DNA of 7,069 nucleotides from NCBI GenBank assembly GCA_902629495.1, contig CACORA010000054.1, forward strand, positions 1-7,069, read 5' to 3'. Shown piece after piece: positions 6,434 through 7,069 of the stretch. The notes under the pieces are model-generated. The model was not told where the DNA came from. It did no database searches and was given only the letters and a program-made list of their open reading frames with translations. Source of the DNA: Planctomycetaceae bacterium. Its GTDB lineage: Bacteria; Planctomycetota; Planctomycetia; Pirellulales; UBA1268. A program made the position numbers and the translations under genes. How positions within the stretch are numbered: position 1 is the stretch's first letter; each line of letters starts with the position of its first letter.

Positions 6434-7069
6434 GCCGCCTCCGCCGCTCCGCCTACATCACCATCAACCGTCCCTTGATGCGTGGCCTGTTCGATTGCCT
6501 CAAGTCTCACCGCCATCCTTTTCAGCTGCCTTCGCATTTCTGGCAACTTGCTCATTGCAGCCAATTGAAGTTTGCGTTCACGAAGTTCGATTGCCGGTTC
6601 TCCCAATACTGTGACTCCTGATGGCACATTATTTGAAACACCGGAACGCGCACCAAGAACGGCACCTTCACCAATATGTACATGATCACGGACTCCACAT
6701 TGTCCTGCCATGACCACCCAACTACCTGTACTCGTGCTTCCAGCAACCCCAACCTGAGAACAAATCATATTGGTCTCACCGATTTGACAGTTATGAGCAA
6801 TCATCACAAGGTTGTCGATTTTTGTGCCGCAGCCGATCGTTGTTGGGCCATATGTGCCCCTGTCTATCGTTGCATTGGCTCCAATTTCTACATCATCTTC
6901 AACCTCAATCCATCCCAATTGCGCTGACAGGGCATAGCCATCTCCTGTTACCTTATAACCAAAGCCATTTGCACCCAGAACAGCGCCGGCGTGAATCATA
7001 CATCGCTTGCCGACAACCGTATCTGCATACAGAACGGCATTAGGAAATACTTCGGTATCATCACCAATA
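6430..7069 (-). CDS. lpxD: UDP-3-O-acylglucosamine N-acyltransferase LpxD (C-terminal part, cut by window edge)
   Basis: LpxD adds the N-linked 3-hydroxyacyl chain from acyl carrier protein to UDP-3-O-acylglucosamine in lipid A synthesis, as a cytoplasmic trimer. The frame is open to the right edge (first whole codon at 7068), so about 212 residues of the C-terminal part are present and the N-terminal uridine-binding domain is missing. The left-handed beta-helix hexapeptide repeats are clear, for example VEIGANATIDRGTYGPTTIG and VHIGEGAVLGARSGV. The catalytic histidine lies in MIAHNCQIG (codon 6795-6793). AVLGANGFGYK is typical of LpxD and distinguishes it from LpxA. The protein ends in LGEPA, a basic helical tail (SKLPEMRRQLKRMAVRLEAIEQ) and a Gly/Ala-rich end. 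An internal ATG at 6999 is not the start, as conserved repeats continue upstream of it. The stop overlaps the lpxI start by four bases, so the two are in one operon. Confidence 0.95.
   Translation of the reverse strand, partial: IGDDTEVFPNAVLYADTVVGKRCMIHAGAVLGANGFGYKVTGDGYALSAQLGWIEVEDDVEIGANATIDRGTYGPTTIGCGTKIDNLVMIAHNCQIGETNMICSQVGVAGSTSTGSWVVMAGQCGVRDHVHIGEGAVLGARSGVSNNVPSGVTVLGEPAIELRERKLQLAAMSKLPEMRRQLKRMAVRLEAIEQATHQGTVDGDVGGAAEAA

Noticed and set aside
6430..6999. lpxD beginning at the ATG at 6999.
   Set aside because: The same frame continues upstream to the window edge with conserved hexapeptide-repeat sequence (IGDDTEVFPNAVLYADTVVG), so the true start lies outside the window.

Overview
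The window reads as an ordinary chromosomal stretch of a Gram-negative bacterium with an outer membrane, most likely a planctomycete and plausibly from the Pirellulales. This rests on the style of several proteins recognised from memory: a site-2 protease with the phrases CGVKCEKFYLGFD and WGETEYGIG, an FtsH with [12 protein letters not shown], a signal-peptide-bearing methyltransferase, and the LpxD/LpxI pair. Base composition looks balanced to slightly AT-rich by eye. No mobile element, CRISPR array, tRNA or rRNA was found. All genes look intact except the two cut by the window edges.

Left block, minus strand (1-1467): dxr (methylerythritol phosphate isoprenoid pathway) is followed by rseP, an intramembrane M50 metalloprotease cut off by the left edge. 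The two overlap, and the only strong Shine-Dalgarno sequence noticed at a gene start lies inside the end of dxr and serves rseP. A 222-base divergent promoter region (1468-1689) separates dxr from ftsH. It holds a perfect extended -10 (TGnTATAAT) pointing towards ftsH and small inverted repeats in the presumed ftsH leader.

Middle block, plus strand (1690-4744): ftsH, a full-length membrane AAA+ zinc protease with an HEAAH zinc motif, ends in a stem-loop that spans its stop codon. About 230 bases without a convincing gene follow. Then come a 71-residue two-helix membrane protein of unknown function and, 46 bases on, a DCC-family (DUF393) thiol-disulfide oxidoreductase-like protein.

Right block, minus strand (4741-7069): lpxD (cut by the right edge), lpxI and a SAM-dependent methyltransferase with a signal peptide form a tight operon, with a 4-base ATGA overlap and then a 19-base gap. 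Its end meets the DCC gene tail to tail, and the two stop codons share bases.

Taken together the window is an envelope-homeostasis neighbourhood: an isoprenoid precursor enzyme, two membrane proteases involved in quality control or signalling, and two steps of lipid A synthesis. It partly recalls the E. coli order dxr-uppS-cdsA-rseP-bamA-skp-lpxD. No clearly new system is visible. The points most worth following are the apparently exported methyltransferase in the lipid A operon and the uncharacterised small membrane protein beside the DCC protein.
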